From: Stenotrophobium sp040387055
Lineage (GTDB): Bacteria > Pseudomonadota > Gammaproteobacteria > Nevskiales > Nevskiaceae
Length of the DNA stretch: 13,549 nt
Assembly (NCBI GenBank): GCA_040387055.1
Contig: JAZKEM010000241.1
Location: forward strand, 1 to 13,549
Direction: 5' to 3'
The notes under the pieces are model-generated. The model did no database searches. It was not told where the DNA came from and saw nothing but the letters and a program-made list of their open reading frames with translations. The position numbers were made by a program, and so were the translations under genes. The first letter of the stretch is position 1. Each line of letters opens with the position of its first letter. Shown one piece after another: positions 5,958 to 12,964 of this stretch.

Positions 5958-6770
5958 TTAAGACACTCGACGCTTAAATAGCATCATTGAGAACGCTGCT
6001 TCTGTAGTGTGCCCTTCACTCGCAGCAAGCGCTTCGCGTCTATCTTGCTTGGCTTTCCAGGCATACGGCGTCATCTGCAATAACTGGTTTAAGTCTTGCT
6101 GATTCAAGCTCAACGGAAAGCGCACTTGCTGTTGCGACTGCAGCTCAAACAGCGCTTCAAATCCTGTCAAAAACTTTTCGGGATCGTGCGCACGCACTTC
6201 TTCGAAGAGTTGTTGGCGAATACTCCATAGATGATCTGGCGCAGGCGTCACGACCAGCACATAGCCTTCAGTTTTCAACACGCGCTGCATCTCATCGATA
6301 TGGAGTTGCGTGAACATATTGCTGACGATATCGATTGATGCATTAGCGATCGGCAATAACGCGCCGCTACCCACAATCCATGTGATGCCGGAATGACGCT
6401 TCGCTGCAAGACGAATTGCAGGGCGTGCGATGTCGAGACCAATCACTTCATCTGCAACTTCAGTGAAAGCGCCGGTGTAATAGCCCTCACCACAACCAAT
6501 ATCGAGAATGCTTTGTGCTTTTAGTGGCGTGAGCAAGTTCAACACAGCATCGCGCAGTGGCTGATAGTGATCCGCCTGCAAAAATTCACGGCGCGCCATC
6601 ACCATCTGAGGATCGTCGCCGGGATCGCGACTGTTCTTGTGCTGCACCGGCAAAAGGTTAACGTAGCCTTCGCGGGCGACGTCAAAGCTATGTCCTGTTT
6701 TGCAGCGCCAAATTTTGTCGCCACGCTCCAGCGTGTGACGACACAGTGGGCAAATAATGGTTGTCGTCAT
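5958..6770 (-). CDS. rlmA: 23S rRNA (guanine-745 N1) methyltransferase
   Basis: This 270-aa protein closely follows E. coli RlmA (RrmA), which methylates G745 in helix 35 of 23S rRNA using SAM. An N-terminal zinc site is formed by C7, C10, C23 and H27 (CPLC and CKTGH). The family signature REGYVNLLPVQHK.SRDPGD follows at 33-52, and the SAM-binding motif LDIGCGEGYY is at 89-98. The C-terminal LLQMTPYAWKAK is also typical. The length matches the family. It starts 8 bp after the stop of the FAD oxidoreductase gene and is probably co-transcribed with it; the SD is weak. It was probably the original neighbour of tRNA-Pro before the element inserted. Confidence 0.93.
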   Translation of the reverse strand: MTTTIICPLCRHTLERGDKIWRCKTGHSFDVAREGYVNLLPVQHKNSRDPGDDPQMVMARREFLQADHYQPLRDAVLNLLTPLKAQSILDIGCGEGYYTGAFTEVADEVIGLDIARPAIRLAAKRHSGITWIVGSGALLPIANASIDIVSNMFTQLHIDEMQRVLKTEGYVLVVTPAPDHLWSIRQQLFEEVRAHDPEKFLTGFEALFELQSQQQVRFPLSLNQQDLNQLLQMTPYAWKAKQDRREALAASEGHTTEAAFSMMLFKRRVS

Positions 6771-6778
6771 TCGCGCTT

Positions 6779-8404
6779 TTAAGCGCTCTTTGCATCAGCA
6801 AGAAGGCTCAAGGCCAACGCTTCGGCAACACGTAGACCATCAATGCCTGCCGACATAATGCCGCCCGCATAGCCCGCGCCCTCGCCCGCTGGATACAAGC
6901 CGCGCGTGTTGAGGCTTTGATAATTTGCGTCGCGCGTGATGCGCAGTGGCGATGACGTGCGTGTTTCAACACCCGTCAACACTGCATCTGGCATTGCGAA
7001 TCCTTTGATCTGTTTTTCGAAAGCAGGCAACGCTTCACGGATTGCCTCAATCGCGTAGCTGGGCAATGACGGCGCGAGATCACACAAACGAACGCCGGGT
7101 TTATAGCTAGGCTCAACACTGCCCAACGCGGTTGATGGTCTTGCTGCGATGAAATCGCCGACCAACTGTGCAGGTGCTTCGTAGTTTCTGCCGCCCAACA
7201 CATACGCGCGTGATTCCAAATCTTCTTGCAGCGCAAGACCGGCCAAAGGTCCGGCCGCGACGCCACCCGGATAATCTTCCGGCGTGATGCCAACCACGAT
7301 GCCGGCGTTGGCGTTGCGCTCATTGCGTGAGTACTGGCTCATGCCGTTAGTGACGACGCGATTCGGCTCAGACGTTGCCGCCACCACGGTGCCGCCTGGG
7401 CACATGCAGAAGCTATAAACAGAGCGGCCGTTTTTCGCGTGATGCACTAACTTGTAATCAGCAGCACCAAGTAGGGGATGTCCTGCATATTGGCCGAGTC
7501 TGGCTTTGTCGATCAGCGACTGCGGATGCTCGATGCGGAAACCAATCGAAAAGGGTTTGGCTTCCATGAAAACATTACGCGCATGCAACATGCGGAAAGT
7601 CTCGCGAGCGCTGTGGCCCAGCGCAAGAACCACATGATCTGCGTGAATGGTTTCGCCACTTTTGAGTGTGACGCCACGCATACGGCCATCTTCAATCAGC
7701 ACATCGGTAACTTGCTGCTCAAAGCGAATCTCACCACCTAGCGCTTCAATCTCTTCACGCATACGTGTGACCACGCCGGTGAGACGGAAGGTGCCGATAT
7801 GCGGCTTGTTAACGTAGATAATTTCTTCTGGCGCGCCTGCTTTCACAAATTCGTTGAGAACTTTGCGGCCGTGATACTTCGGATCTTTGACCTGACTGTA
7901 GAGTTTGCCGTCACTGAACAAACCCGCGCCGCCCTCACCAAATTGCACATTGGATTCTGGGTTCAGCACATTCTTGCGCCACAGCCCCCAGGTATCTTGC
8001 GTACGTTCACGCACTGCCTTGCCGCGTTCCAGCACGATGGGTTTAAAGCCCATCTGCGCTAAAGCGAGAGCTGCAAAAATTCCGCAGGGTCCGAAACCAA
8101 TGACAAGCGGTCGATTGGTGAAACTGCCAGGTGCAGTCGCAACGACTTTGTAAGACGTATCAGGCGACGGGCCGATGTGATGATCGTCTTGGAATTTGGC
8201 GAGAATCGCGGCTTCATCACGAAGCTCGCAGTCCACGGTGTAAACAAAGTTCAGCTCAGACCTTTTGCGTGCGTCATAGCTGCGTTTGTACACAGTGAAA
8301 TTGCGCAGATCACCATCTGGCAAACGCAGACGCTCCTGAATAGCGGGCGCGAGCGCCTCGGGCGGATGATCGATCGGCAGCGTGAGTTCAGTGATTCTTA
8401 GCAT
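6779..8404 (-). CDS. FAD-dependent oxidoreductase, COG2509 type
   Basis: This 541-aa flavoprotein has an N-terminal domain (about 1-95) with FTVYKRSYDARKR, seen in the COG2509 'FAD-dependent dehydrogenase' group. A Rossmann FAD site follows: GFGPCG at 103-108, then IVLERG with E126 binding ribose. NVQFGEGGAGLFSDGKL and the C-terminal GLYPAGEGAGYAGGIMSAGIDG complete the FAD fold. It is cytosolic, and its substrate is unknown even in studied genomes. It precedes rlmA by 8 bp, and the upstream gap holds an imperfect hairpin at 8420-8444. The RBS before ATG 8404 is poor (AAGAG, rather distant), so translation may be modest. Confidence 0.88.
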   Translation of the reverse strand: MLRITELTLPIDHPPEALAPAIQERLRLPDGDLRNFTVYKRSYDARKRSELNFVYTVDCELRDEAAILAKFQDDHHIGPSPDTSYKVVATAPGSFTNRPLVIGFGPCGIFAALALAQMGFKPIVLERGKAVRERTQDTWGLWRKNVLNPESNVQFGEGGAGLFSDGKLYSQVKDPKYHGRKVLNEFVKAGAPEEIIYVNKPHIGTFRLTGVVTRMREEIEALGGEIRFEQQVTDVLIEDGRMRGVTLKSGETIHADHVVLALGHSARETFRMLHARNVFMEAKPFSIGFRIEHPQSLIDKARLGQYAGHPLLGAADYKLVHHAKNGRSVYSFCMCPGGTVVAATSEPNRVVTNGMSQYSRNERNANAGIVVGITPEDYPGGVAAGPLAGLALQEDLESRAYVLGGRNYEAPAQLVGDFIAARPSTALGSVEPSYKPGVRLCDLAPSLPSYAIEAIREALPAFEKQIKGFAMPDAVLTGVETRTSSPLRITRDANYQSLNTRGLYPAGEGAGYAGGIMSAGIDGLRVAEALALSLLADAKSA

Positions 8405-8419
8405 TAGCGGTGGGCTCTT

Positions 8420-8444
8420 AATATGGCCAGACTAGGCCCATATT
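8420..8444. other. Imperfect hairpin between NHL and FAD genes
   Basis: Arms AATATGG (8420-8426) and CCATATT (8438-8444) pair perfectly; CC (8427-8428) and GG (8435-8436) extend the stem past one bulged C. No T-run follows on either strand, so it is more likely an operator or RNA leader hairpin than a strong intrinsic terminator. Confidence 0.35.
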
Positions 8445-8474
8445 GTCCCACGATTACTGCCAAATCAGTGCATC

Positions 8475-10004
8475 TCAACGCGCCCAAGTGCGATAGGTCT
8501 TGCTGGAGGGGCGATACTCTTCGATGCGCTGATTGCCGGTATCCACCAGTAACACGCGATCTTTGCCATCAATGACAATGCCGGCCGGTTCACGGGTTGG
8601 AATACAGACCGGATCCATACAGGTATAGGCGCCGCCATCGAATTCACTGATCTGCTTGGCCGCAAGGTCCAAGCTGCGAATGGCATTGTTATAGGTGTCG
8701 GCCACCAGTAACTGCTGGCCCTCTACCGCAACGCCCAAAGGATGCTGCAAACGTCCAACCTTGAATGTGCCATTGGTGCGGCCAAAATCGAATAGCCCTG
8801 CACCGACTAGCGTTTTAACCATGGGTTTGTTGTTGAGCGTGATGGTTCGAATTGCAGAGCTCTCAGAATCTGCCACGTAAAGCGTTAATCCATCCGCGCT
8901 AATTACCAAGCCACTCGGCTGAGCAAAACCAACTTCACGCGCTGCGCCATCTTTCAGCTCTTCAGCGCCACTGCCTGCAAACATCGCCACTTTGTTATCT
9001 GCCAGATTCAACACACCAATCTGATGCGTACCTGCGTTAGCAAAATAAATTTGCTGGCCTTTGCGCTCAAGATCCCAAGGCGAAGCTAAAGCTGTGGTTT
9101 TGCCGGAACTCAGATTAGCCAAGACAGTCCCGCGTTGTCCGGTGCCCGCCAATGTAGAAACATTGCCTGTCGCCAGATCAATTTTACGAATGGCGTGATT
9201 GCCAGTATCTGCGACATAGATGGCCTCATCGGTCGCTATCAGCCCCTGCGGATGATGAAAGCTGGCCTTGTTTGCCGCGCCATCTGCAAAACCTTCTTTG
9301 CCACTGCCAAAGCGACGGATATCCGCACCTTTATCGTTGAGCAAGACAATCTGATTATGTCCAGCATCGGCGAGCGCCCAGCGTTTCTCTACACCCGGCA
9401 CAGATTTAAGCTTGCCCGGAAAACTGAAACGCCCCTGTACTGCTTCCAGAGGTTTGAGCGCTAAGTATTGCGGCTTGAGTTTGCCGGACGATTGCTTGAG
9501 CAAATCCGTCACCAAACGATTAAATTGCTGAGGCTCAGGCTCACCCTGCACTTGGCCGAGCAATTTGCCGTCAGCACCAACAAATACCAACGTCGGCCAA
9601 GCTTCTACACCGTAGGCCTGCCAAAGCTGCATCTCCGGATCATGAATGACCGGATGATGGATCTCGTAGCGACGAATCGCGTCTCGAACGCTAACGATAC
9701 TTTTCTCACGCTCAAACTTTGGCGAGTGCACACCAATCACAACAATCTTGTCGGGATAGCGCTCTTCAAGCGCACGCAGCGTTGGAATGATGTGAACGCA
9801 GTTAATACAGCCCAGCGTCCAAAAATCGAGAATCACGAGACGGCCGCGTAACTGCTCAAGTGGAATCGGCGCAGCAACGTTGAGCCACTGCAGGCCAGGG
9901 CGTGCGATTTCGGGCGCCTTTTCTGGCAGCTTGCCCTGCGCATGCGCTGGGCTGAAAGCCAGTAACAGCGCCAGCGTGGAAAAGATGCGCGTGAACAGAT
10001 TCAT
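8475..10004 (-). CDS. Secreted thioredoxin-like / NHL-repeat protein (NHLRC2-like architecture)
   Basis: This 509-aa protein has a signal peptide (MNLFTRIFSTLALLLAFSPAHA, probable cleavage after residue 22), so it is exported to the periplasm. A thioredoxin/redoxin-like domain (about 35-165) carries C66-I-N-C69 in FWTLGCINC and a cis-Pro at W136-P137-T138. About five NHL repeats follow to the C-terminus (for example HPQGLIATDEAIYVADTGNHAIR and QHPLGVAVEGQQLLVADTYNNAIR), forming a beta-propeller. The same domain order with a CINC motif occurs in animal NHLRC2, which adds a C-terminal beta domain. A periplasmic thiol-redox or scaffold role is likely, with partner unknown. It is transcribed divergently from dps across a 336-bp gap, and the RBS is weak. 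Confidence 0.88.
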   Translation of the reverse strand: MNLFTRIFSTLALLLAFSPAHAQGKLPEKAPEIARPGLQWLNVAAPIPLEQLRGRLVILDFWTLGCINCVHIIPTLRALEERYPDKIVVIGVHSPKFEREKSIVSVRDAIRRYEIHHPVIHDPEMQLWQAYGVEAWPTLVFVGADGKLLGQVQGEPEPQQFNRLVTDLLKQSSGKLKPQYLALKPLEAVQGRFSFPGKLKSVPGVEKRWALADAGHNQIVLLNDKGADIRRFGSGKEGFADGAANKASFHHPQGLIATDEAIYVADTGNHAIRKIDLATGNVSTLAGTGQRGTVLANLSSGKTTALASPWDLERKGQQIYFANAGTHQIGVLNLADNKVAMFAGSGAEELKDGAAREVGFAQPSGLVISADGLTLYVADSESSAIRTITLNNKPMVKTLVGAGLFDFGRTNGTFKVGRLQHPLGVAVEGQQLLVADTYNNAIRSLDLAAKQISEFDGGAYTCMDPVCIPTREPAGIVIDGKDRVLLVDTGNQRIEEYRPSSKTYRTWAR

Positions 10005-10340
10005 GATTTTTCCGGGTGAACAGACATGTGAAACAGCTTAGCCCTGGTTCAGACAGCGAACTGCGCTTAGGCGTTCGGTAGATATGTCCGTTCGTTCAGG
10101 TCAGTTCAGACAAGACAGGCCTCGAGGACCATATCGTGAGCCGGACCATTGGTCCAAATTATTCGAGCAAAAATAAAAAGCACGGATGTACAAACCCCGG
10201 CGGGTTTGTACAAGCCGCTGCCGTTGTTTGCGCGGAGGATGCGTTTCGGCGCCAGACACTCCGTTTAGCAGGAAGGCATGGCGTCACGCACATTTTTCCG
10301 AATGTCGCATTGCCTTACTCGCACAACCATCAGGAGATTC
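10005..10340. promoter_or_regulatory. Divergent intergenic region between NHL gene and dps
   Basis: No gene is supported in these 336 bp; short open frames here have no RBS or family match. It must hold promoters for both directions. Visible elements are two direct copies of GTTCAGACA (10047-10055 and 10104-10112) on the NHL-gene side, a 6-bp inverted repeat GGACCA-T-TGGTCC (10143-10155), and a strong 11-bp hairpin (10187-10212). I see no convincing -35/-10 pair and no clear OxyR or Fur box. Confidence 0.5.
10187..10212. repeat. Perfect 11-bp inverted repeat upstream of dps
   Basis: Arms TGTACAAACCC (10187-10197) and GGGTTTGTACA (10202-10212) surround a CGGC loop. On the minus strand an interrupted T-rich stretch (CTTTTTATTTT) follows after 7 nt, a little far for a standard intrinsic terminator. 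It may be an operator for dps or a terminator that blocks transcription into the NHL gene's control region. Confidence 0.5.
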
Positions 10341-10856
10341 ATGGACATCGAAAATCTAAAAGCCCGACGCCGCGCGCCTTTGAACACGCCAGGCGGGCTC
10401 TCCGAAGACGCCGTGCGCGATCTCTCGGCTGCACTCAACGTCCTGCTCGCTGACCTGTTTGCGCTGTACCTGAAAACCAAGAATTTTCACTGGCATCTGT
10501 CAGGGCCTAACTTTCGTGAATATCACCTGATCCTCGACGATCAGGCCGATCAGATTTATGCAGCCATTGATCCGATTGCCGAGCGCGTACGCAAGCTCGG
10601 TGGCACCACGATCCGCTCGATAGGCCAGATCGCCAAACTACAGCGCGTGCTCGACAACGATGCCGACTTTGTAACGCCAATGGACATGCTCGCCGAACTA
10701 CGCGATGACAACCAACAACTCGCAGGACGCATGCGCGTTACGCACAGCGTCTGTGATGAACACGGTGATGTAGCCAGCGCCAGCTTGCTGGAAAACTGGA
10801 TCGACCAAGCCGAAGGACGCGTCTGGTTCCTGTTTGAAGCAACCCGCAATCCTTAA
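10341..10856 (+). CDS. dps: Dps family DNA-protecting ferritin-like protein
   Basis: This 171-aa mini-ferritin is expected to form 12-mers that oxidise Fe(II) with H2O2 and bind DNA during stress. The Dps signature is NVLLADLFALYLKTKNFHWHLSGPNFREYHLILDDQ in outline: H at KNFHWH and D at LILDDQ are the ferroxidase ligands shared between subunits. A basic N-terminal tail (ENLKARRRAP) may bind DNA. I chose ATG 10341, which has AGGAG 4 nt upstream, over an upstream ATG at 10278 whose 21 extra residues do not look like Dps. The hydrolase gene follows after 24 bp, probably in the same operon. Regulation by oxidative stress or stationary phase is usual for the family but no box is seen here. Confidence 0.93.
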   Translation: MDIENLKARRRAPLNTPGGLSEDAVRDLSAALNVLLADLFALYLKTKNFHWHLSGPNFREYHLILDDQADQIYAAIDPIAERVRKLGGTTIRSIGQIAKLQRVLDNDADFVTPMDMLAELRDDNQQLAGRMRVTHSVCDEHGDVASASLLENWIDQAEGRVWFLFEATRNP

Positions 10857-10880
10857 ATTTCCGTATCTGGAGAACGATGC

Positions 10881-11705
10881 ATGAGCAACACCATAACCAC
10901 TAAAGATGGCAGCAAGATTTTTTACAAGGACTGGGGCGCAGGTCAGCCGATTGTTTTCAGCCACGGCTGGCCGTTGTCGTCTGATGCGTTTGAAGACCAG
11001 ATGTTTTTTCTTGCCAGCAAGGGCTATCGCTGCATTGCGCACGACCGCCGTGGCCATGGCCGCTCCAGTCAGCCGCTAAACGGCAACAACATGGACACCT
11101 ACGCCGATGATCTAGCCGAACTAGTGACCCAGCTTGATCTGAAAAACGTCATTCACGTTGGCCATTCCACCGGCGGCGGCGAAGTGGCGCGTTACATCGG
11201 TCGTCACGGCACTCAACGCGTTGCCAAGGCCGTTCTGATCGGCGCGGTTCCGCCAGTGATGTTGAAGTCGGCAAGCAATCCGGGCGGAACGCCGATGGAA
11301 GCCTTCGACCAGATTCGCGCGGCTGTGCTGGCGGACCGCTCCAAATTTTTCCAAGAGTTGTCGATACCGTTCTACGGTTTTAACCGGCCCGACGCCAAAA
11401 TCTCTGAAGGCCTGCGCCAATCGTTCTGGATGCAAGGCATGCAAGCCGGCATGCCCGCCTGCTATGACTGCGTTAAAGCGTTTTCAGAAACCGACATGAC
11501 CGAAGATCTGAAAAAGTTCGATGTGCCGACGCTGATTCTGCACGGCGATGACGATCAAATTGTGCCCATCGCTGATGCGGCCATACTCAGTGCAAAACTG
11601 GTCAAGAACGCTCAATTGGTGATCTACAAAGGCGCTTCACATGGCATGTGCAGCACCGAGAAAGATCGAGTGAACGCTGATCTGCTGGCATTTATCAGCG
11701 CCTGA
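10881..11705 (+). CDS. Alpha/beta hydrolase, non-heme chloroperoxidase / esterase type
   Basis: This 274-aa protein has the cofactor-free haloperoxidase (perhydrolase/arylesterase) pattern. The nucleophile is S96 in GHSTGGGE, the acid probably D225 in HGDDDQIVP and the base H254 in GASHGM; this spacing matches the classic Streptomyces chloroperoxidases. The oxyanion-hole motif is SHGWP (27-31). Such enzymes hydrolyse esters and can form peracids in acetate buffer; the physiological substrate is unknown. The ATG at 10881 has GGAG 8 nt upstream. It lies 24 bp after dps, suggesting co-expression under oxidative stress, and a hairpin terminator follows it. Confidence 0.92.
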   Translation: MSNTITTKDGSKIFYKDWGAGQPIVFSHGWPLSSDAFEDQMFFLASKGYRCIAHDRRGHGRSSQPLNGNNMDTYADDLAELVTQLDLKNVIHVGHSTGGGEVARYIGRHGTQRVAKAVLIGAVPPVMLKSASNPGGTPMEAFDQIRAAVLADRSKFFQELSIPFYGFNRPDAKISEGLRQSFWMQGMQAGMPACYDCVKAFSETDMTEDLKKFDVPTLILHGDDDQIVPIADAAILSAKLVKNAQLVIYKGASHGMCSTEKDRVNADLLAFISA

Positions 11706-11731
11706 TCGCACAAGCTCGATCAATCCTTATG

Positions 11732-11753
11732 GCGCCGTCCAGCAGGACGGCGC
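11732..11753 (+). terminator. Hairpin terminator after hydrolase gene
   Basis: A perfect 9-bp GC-rich stem, GCGCCGTCC (11732-11740) with GGACGGCGC (11745-11753) around AGCA, lies 27 bp after the hydrolase stop. The following TTATT is a poor T-run, so termination may be partial and some read-through into the DsbA-like gene is possible. Confidence 0.65.
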
Positions 11754-11786
11754 TTATTCAAAACCATATTTCATTGAGAAACTTTT

Positions 11787-12332
11787 ATGTCCAACCATCC
11801 TTTCAGTCTGCATGTTCCGGTAGATACATCGGAGCATATTCTCGGCGACGTCCATGCGCCCATCACAGTCGTCGAGTACGCAGACCTTGAATGCCCATAT
11901 TGTCGCCAAGCGGCGCCTATCGCACCGATGTTGCTCGAGCGATTCCCTGGCAAAGTGCGCTTTGTGTTTCGCCATTACCCCTTGGAAGAAGTCCATCCAC
12001 ATTCGATGGTAGCTGCGCAGGCAGCAGAAGCGGCCGCGGCGCAAGGAAAATTCTGGCCGATGGTCGATCTATTGTTCGCCAACCAGTCGCACCTTACGCG
12101 TCGCAACTTACACGACTACGCCGAAAGACTGGATCTGGATATCACTCGCTTCGAGCGCGAACTGGATGACAGCATTTACCTGCAACGCGTCCGTGAAAGC
12201 ATCGAAGGTGGAGACCGTAGCGGTGTTCGCGCCACGCCTTCTTTCTATATCAACGGCGAGATTCAGGATGTCTCGTATGGTCTCAATCGCCTTGTTGAGC
12301 GGATCGAGCAGCTAGCGCAGAACCACCGTTAA
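11787..12332 (+). CDS. DsbA-like thioredoxin-fold oxidoreductase without signal peptide
   Basis: This 181-aa protein has a DsbA-family fold: active site C36-P-Y-C39 in YADLECPYCR, a helical insert (about 75-140), and cis-Pro P151 after T150 in RATPSFYINGE. It belongs to the group related to the thioredoxin-like domain fused to some NhaA antiporters. No signal peptide is present (the N-terminus is MSNHPFSLHVPVD), so it is predicted cytosolic, unlike classical DsbA; its client is unknown. The SD before ATG 11787 is weak (GAGA). It follows dps and the hydrolase on the same strand, separated by a hairpin, and converges with the membrane-protein gene beyond. Confidence 0.88.
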   Translation: MSNHPFSLHVPVDTSEHILGDVHAPITVVEYADLECPYCRQAAPIAPMLLERFPGKVRFVFRHYPLEEVHPHSMVAAQAAEAAAAQGKFWPMVDLLFANQSHLTRRNLHDYAERLDLDITRFERELDDSIYLQRVRESIEGGDRSGVRATPSFYINGEIQDVSYGLNRLVERIEQLAQNHR

Positions 12333-12365
12333 TTGCCGATTTTTGGCGGCGCGCTTCAAGCATCA

Positions 12366-12399
12366 TTCTCTCTCCTCTCTTTTATGAGAGGAGAGAGAA
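12366..12399. terminator. 14-bp perfect inverted repeat between convergent genes
   Basis: The arm TTCTCTCTCCTCTC (12366-12379) pairs with GAGAGGAGAGAGAA (12386-12399) over a TTTTAT loop. It sits between the stops of the DsbA-like gene (+) and the membrane-protein gene (-), where a bidirectional terminator is expected. One arm is all pyrimidine and the other all purine. No T-run flanks it, so it could also be one copy of a dispersed intergenic repeat. Confidence 0.6.
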
Positions 12400-12425
12400 C
12401 GTGACGTCTCAAAGCTTTGCCACGA

Positions 12426-12920
12426 CTAACGGGCAGTTGCGTGCCCGGCTCCAAATCCTTGGACTGCCACGCGACCCAGCACGATAAACAGTGCCAACAC
12501 CAAGCCCTGAGTGATCGCAAACACCGGTGCCGCCGGGCTCGGCGCCAGAATGGCTAGAGCCGGAATTTTTTGCAGCAATTGAGCAACCAGCACAAACACG
12601 TTCAGGTAGAGCGCCAGCACGCTCAACGCAACGAAAGCTTTACGCCAGCCGCCGGCTAGCTGTTTCCAGTAGATCGCGGTGATCGCTCCGAACAACACGA
12701 TCAACGACAAGCCCCCTACGATGTGTGACGGCAGCAACGTGACAAACGGAAAGCCGAAGCCCGTGAGATTGGTCAGTACGGTGGTTGCCAAGAACAGGGC
12801 GATCCAGCGCGACAGGCGCAAGCCAGCAATCAGCCCACCGATCACCACAAGACCCGAGATGATTCCGACCAGACTTAGCAGGACATGAACCAAGAGATAA
12901 ATTTTGGGGTCAGCAAACAT
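12426..12920 (-). CDS. Five-TM integral membrane protein of unknown function
   Basis: I do not recognise the family. The 164-aa protein is almost wholly hydrophobic, with segments at about 8-33, 39-58, 65-84, 95-116 and 131-151, and short loops. A polar motif GFGFPFVTLLPSHIVGG (54-70) between the second and third segments, with H66, may be functional. The ATG at 12920 has GAGGA 7 nt upstream, supporting the start. The CDGSH gene lies 44 bp upstream on the same strand, so the two may be co-transcribed. There are no charged pairs or repeats to suggest a transporter class. Confidence 0.8.
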   Translation of the reverse strand: MFADPKIYLLVHVLLSLVGIISGLVVIGGLIAGLRLSRWIALFLATTVLTNLTGFGFPFVTLLPSHIVGGLSLIVLFGAITAIYWKQLAGGWRKAFVALSVLALYLNVFVLVAQLLQKIPALAILAPSPAAPVFAITQGLVLALFIVLGRVAVQGFGAGHATAR

Positions 12921-12964
12921 TGAATTGTCCTCGTTGAAGTGAAATGCAGATCAAGCACCCTACC

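Noticed and set aside
5938..5958. Hairpin AGAATTT/AAATTCT after rlmA as terminator
   Set aside because: The stem is AT-only apart from one pair, the loop is 7 nt and no T-run follows; too weak to call.
9135..9851. Long plus-strand open frames inside the NHL gene
   Set aside because: They are complementary to conserved NHL and thioredoxin segments; no RBS or family match.
10278..10340. Upstream ATG for dps
   Set aside because: The 21 extra residues do not resemble Dps and ATG 10341 has AGGAG directly upstream.
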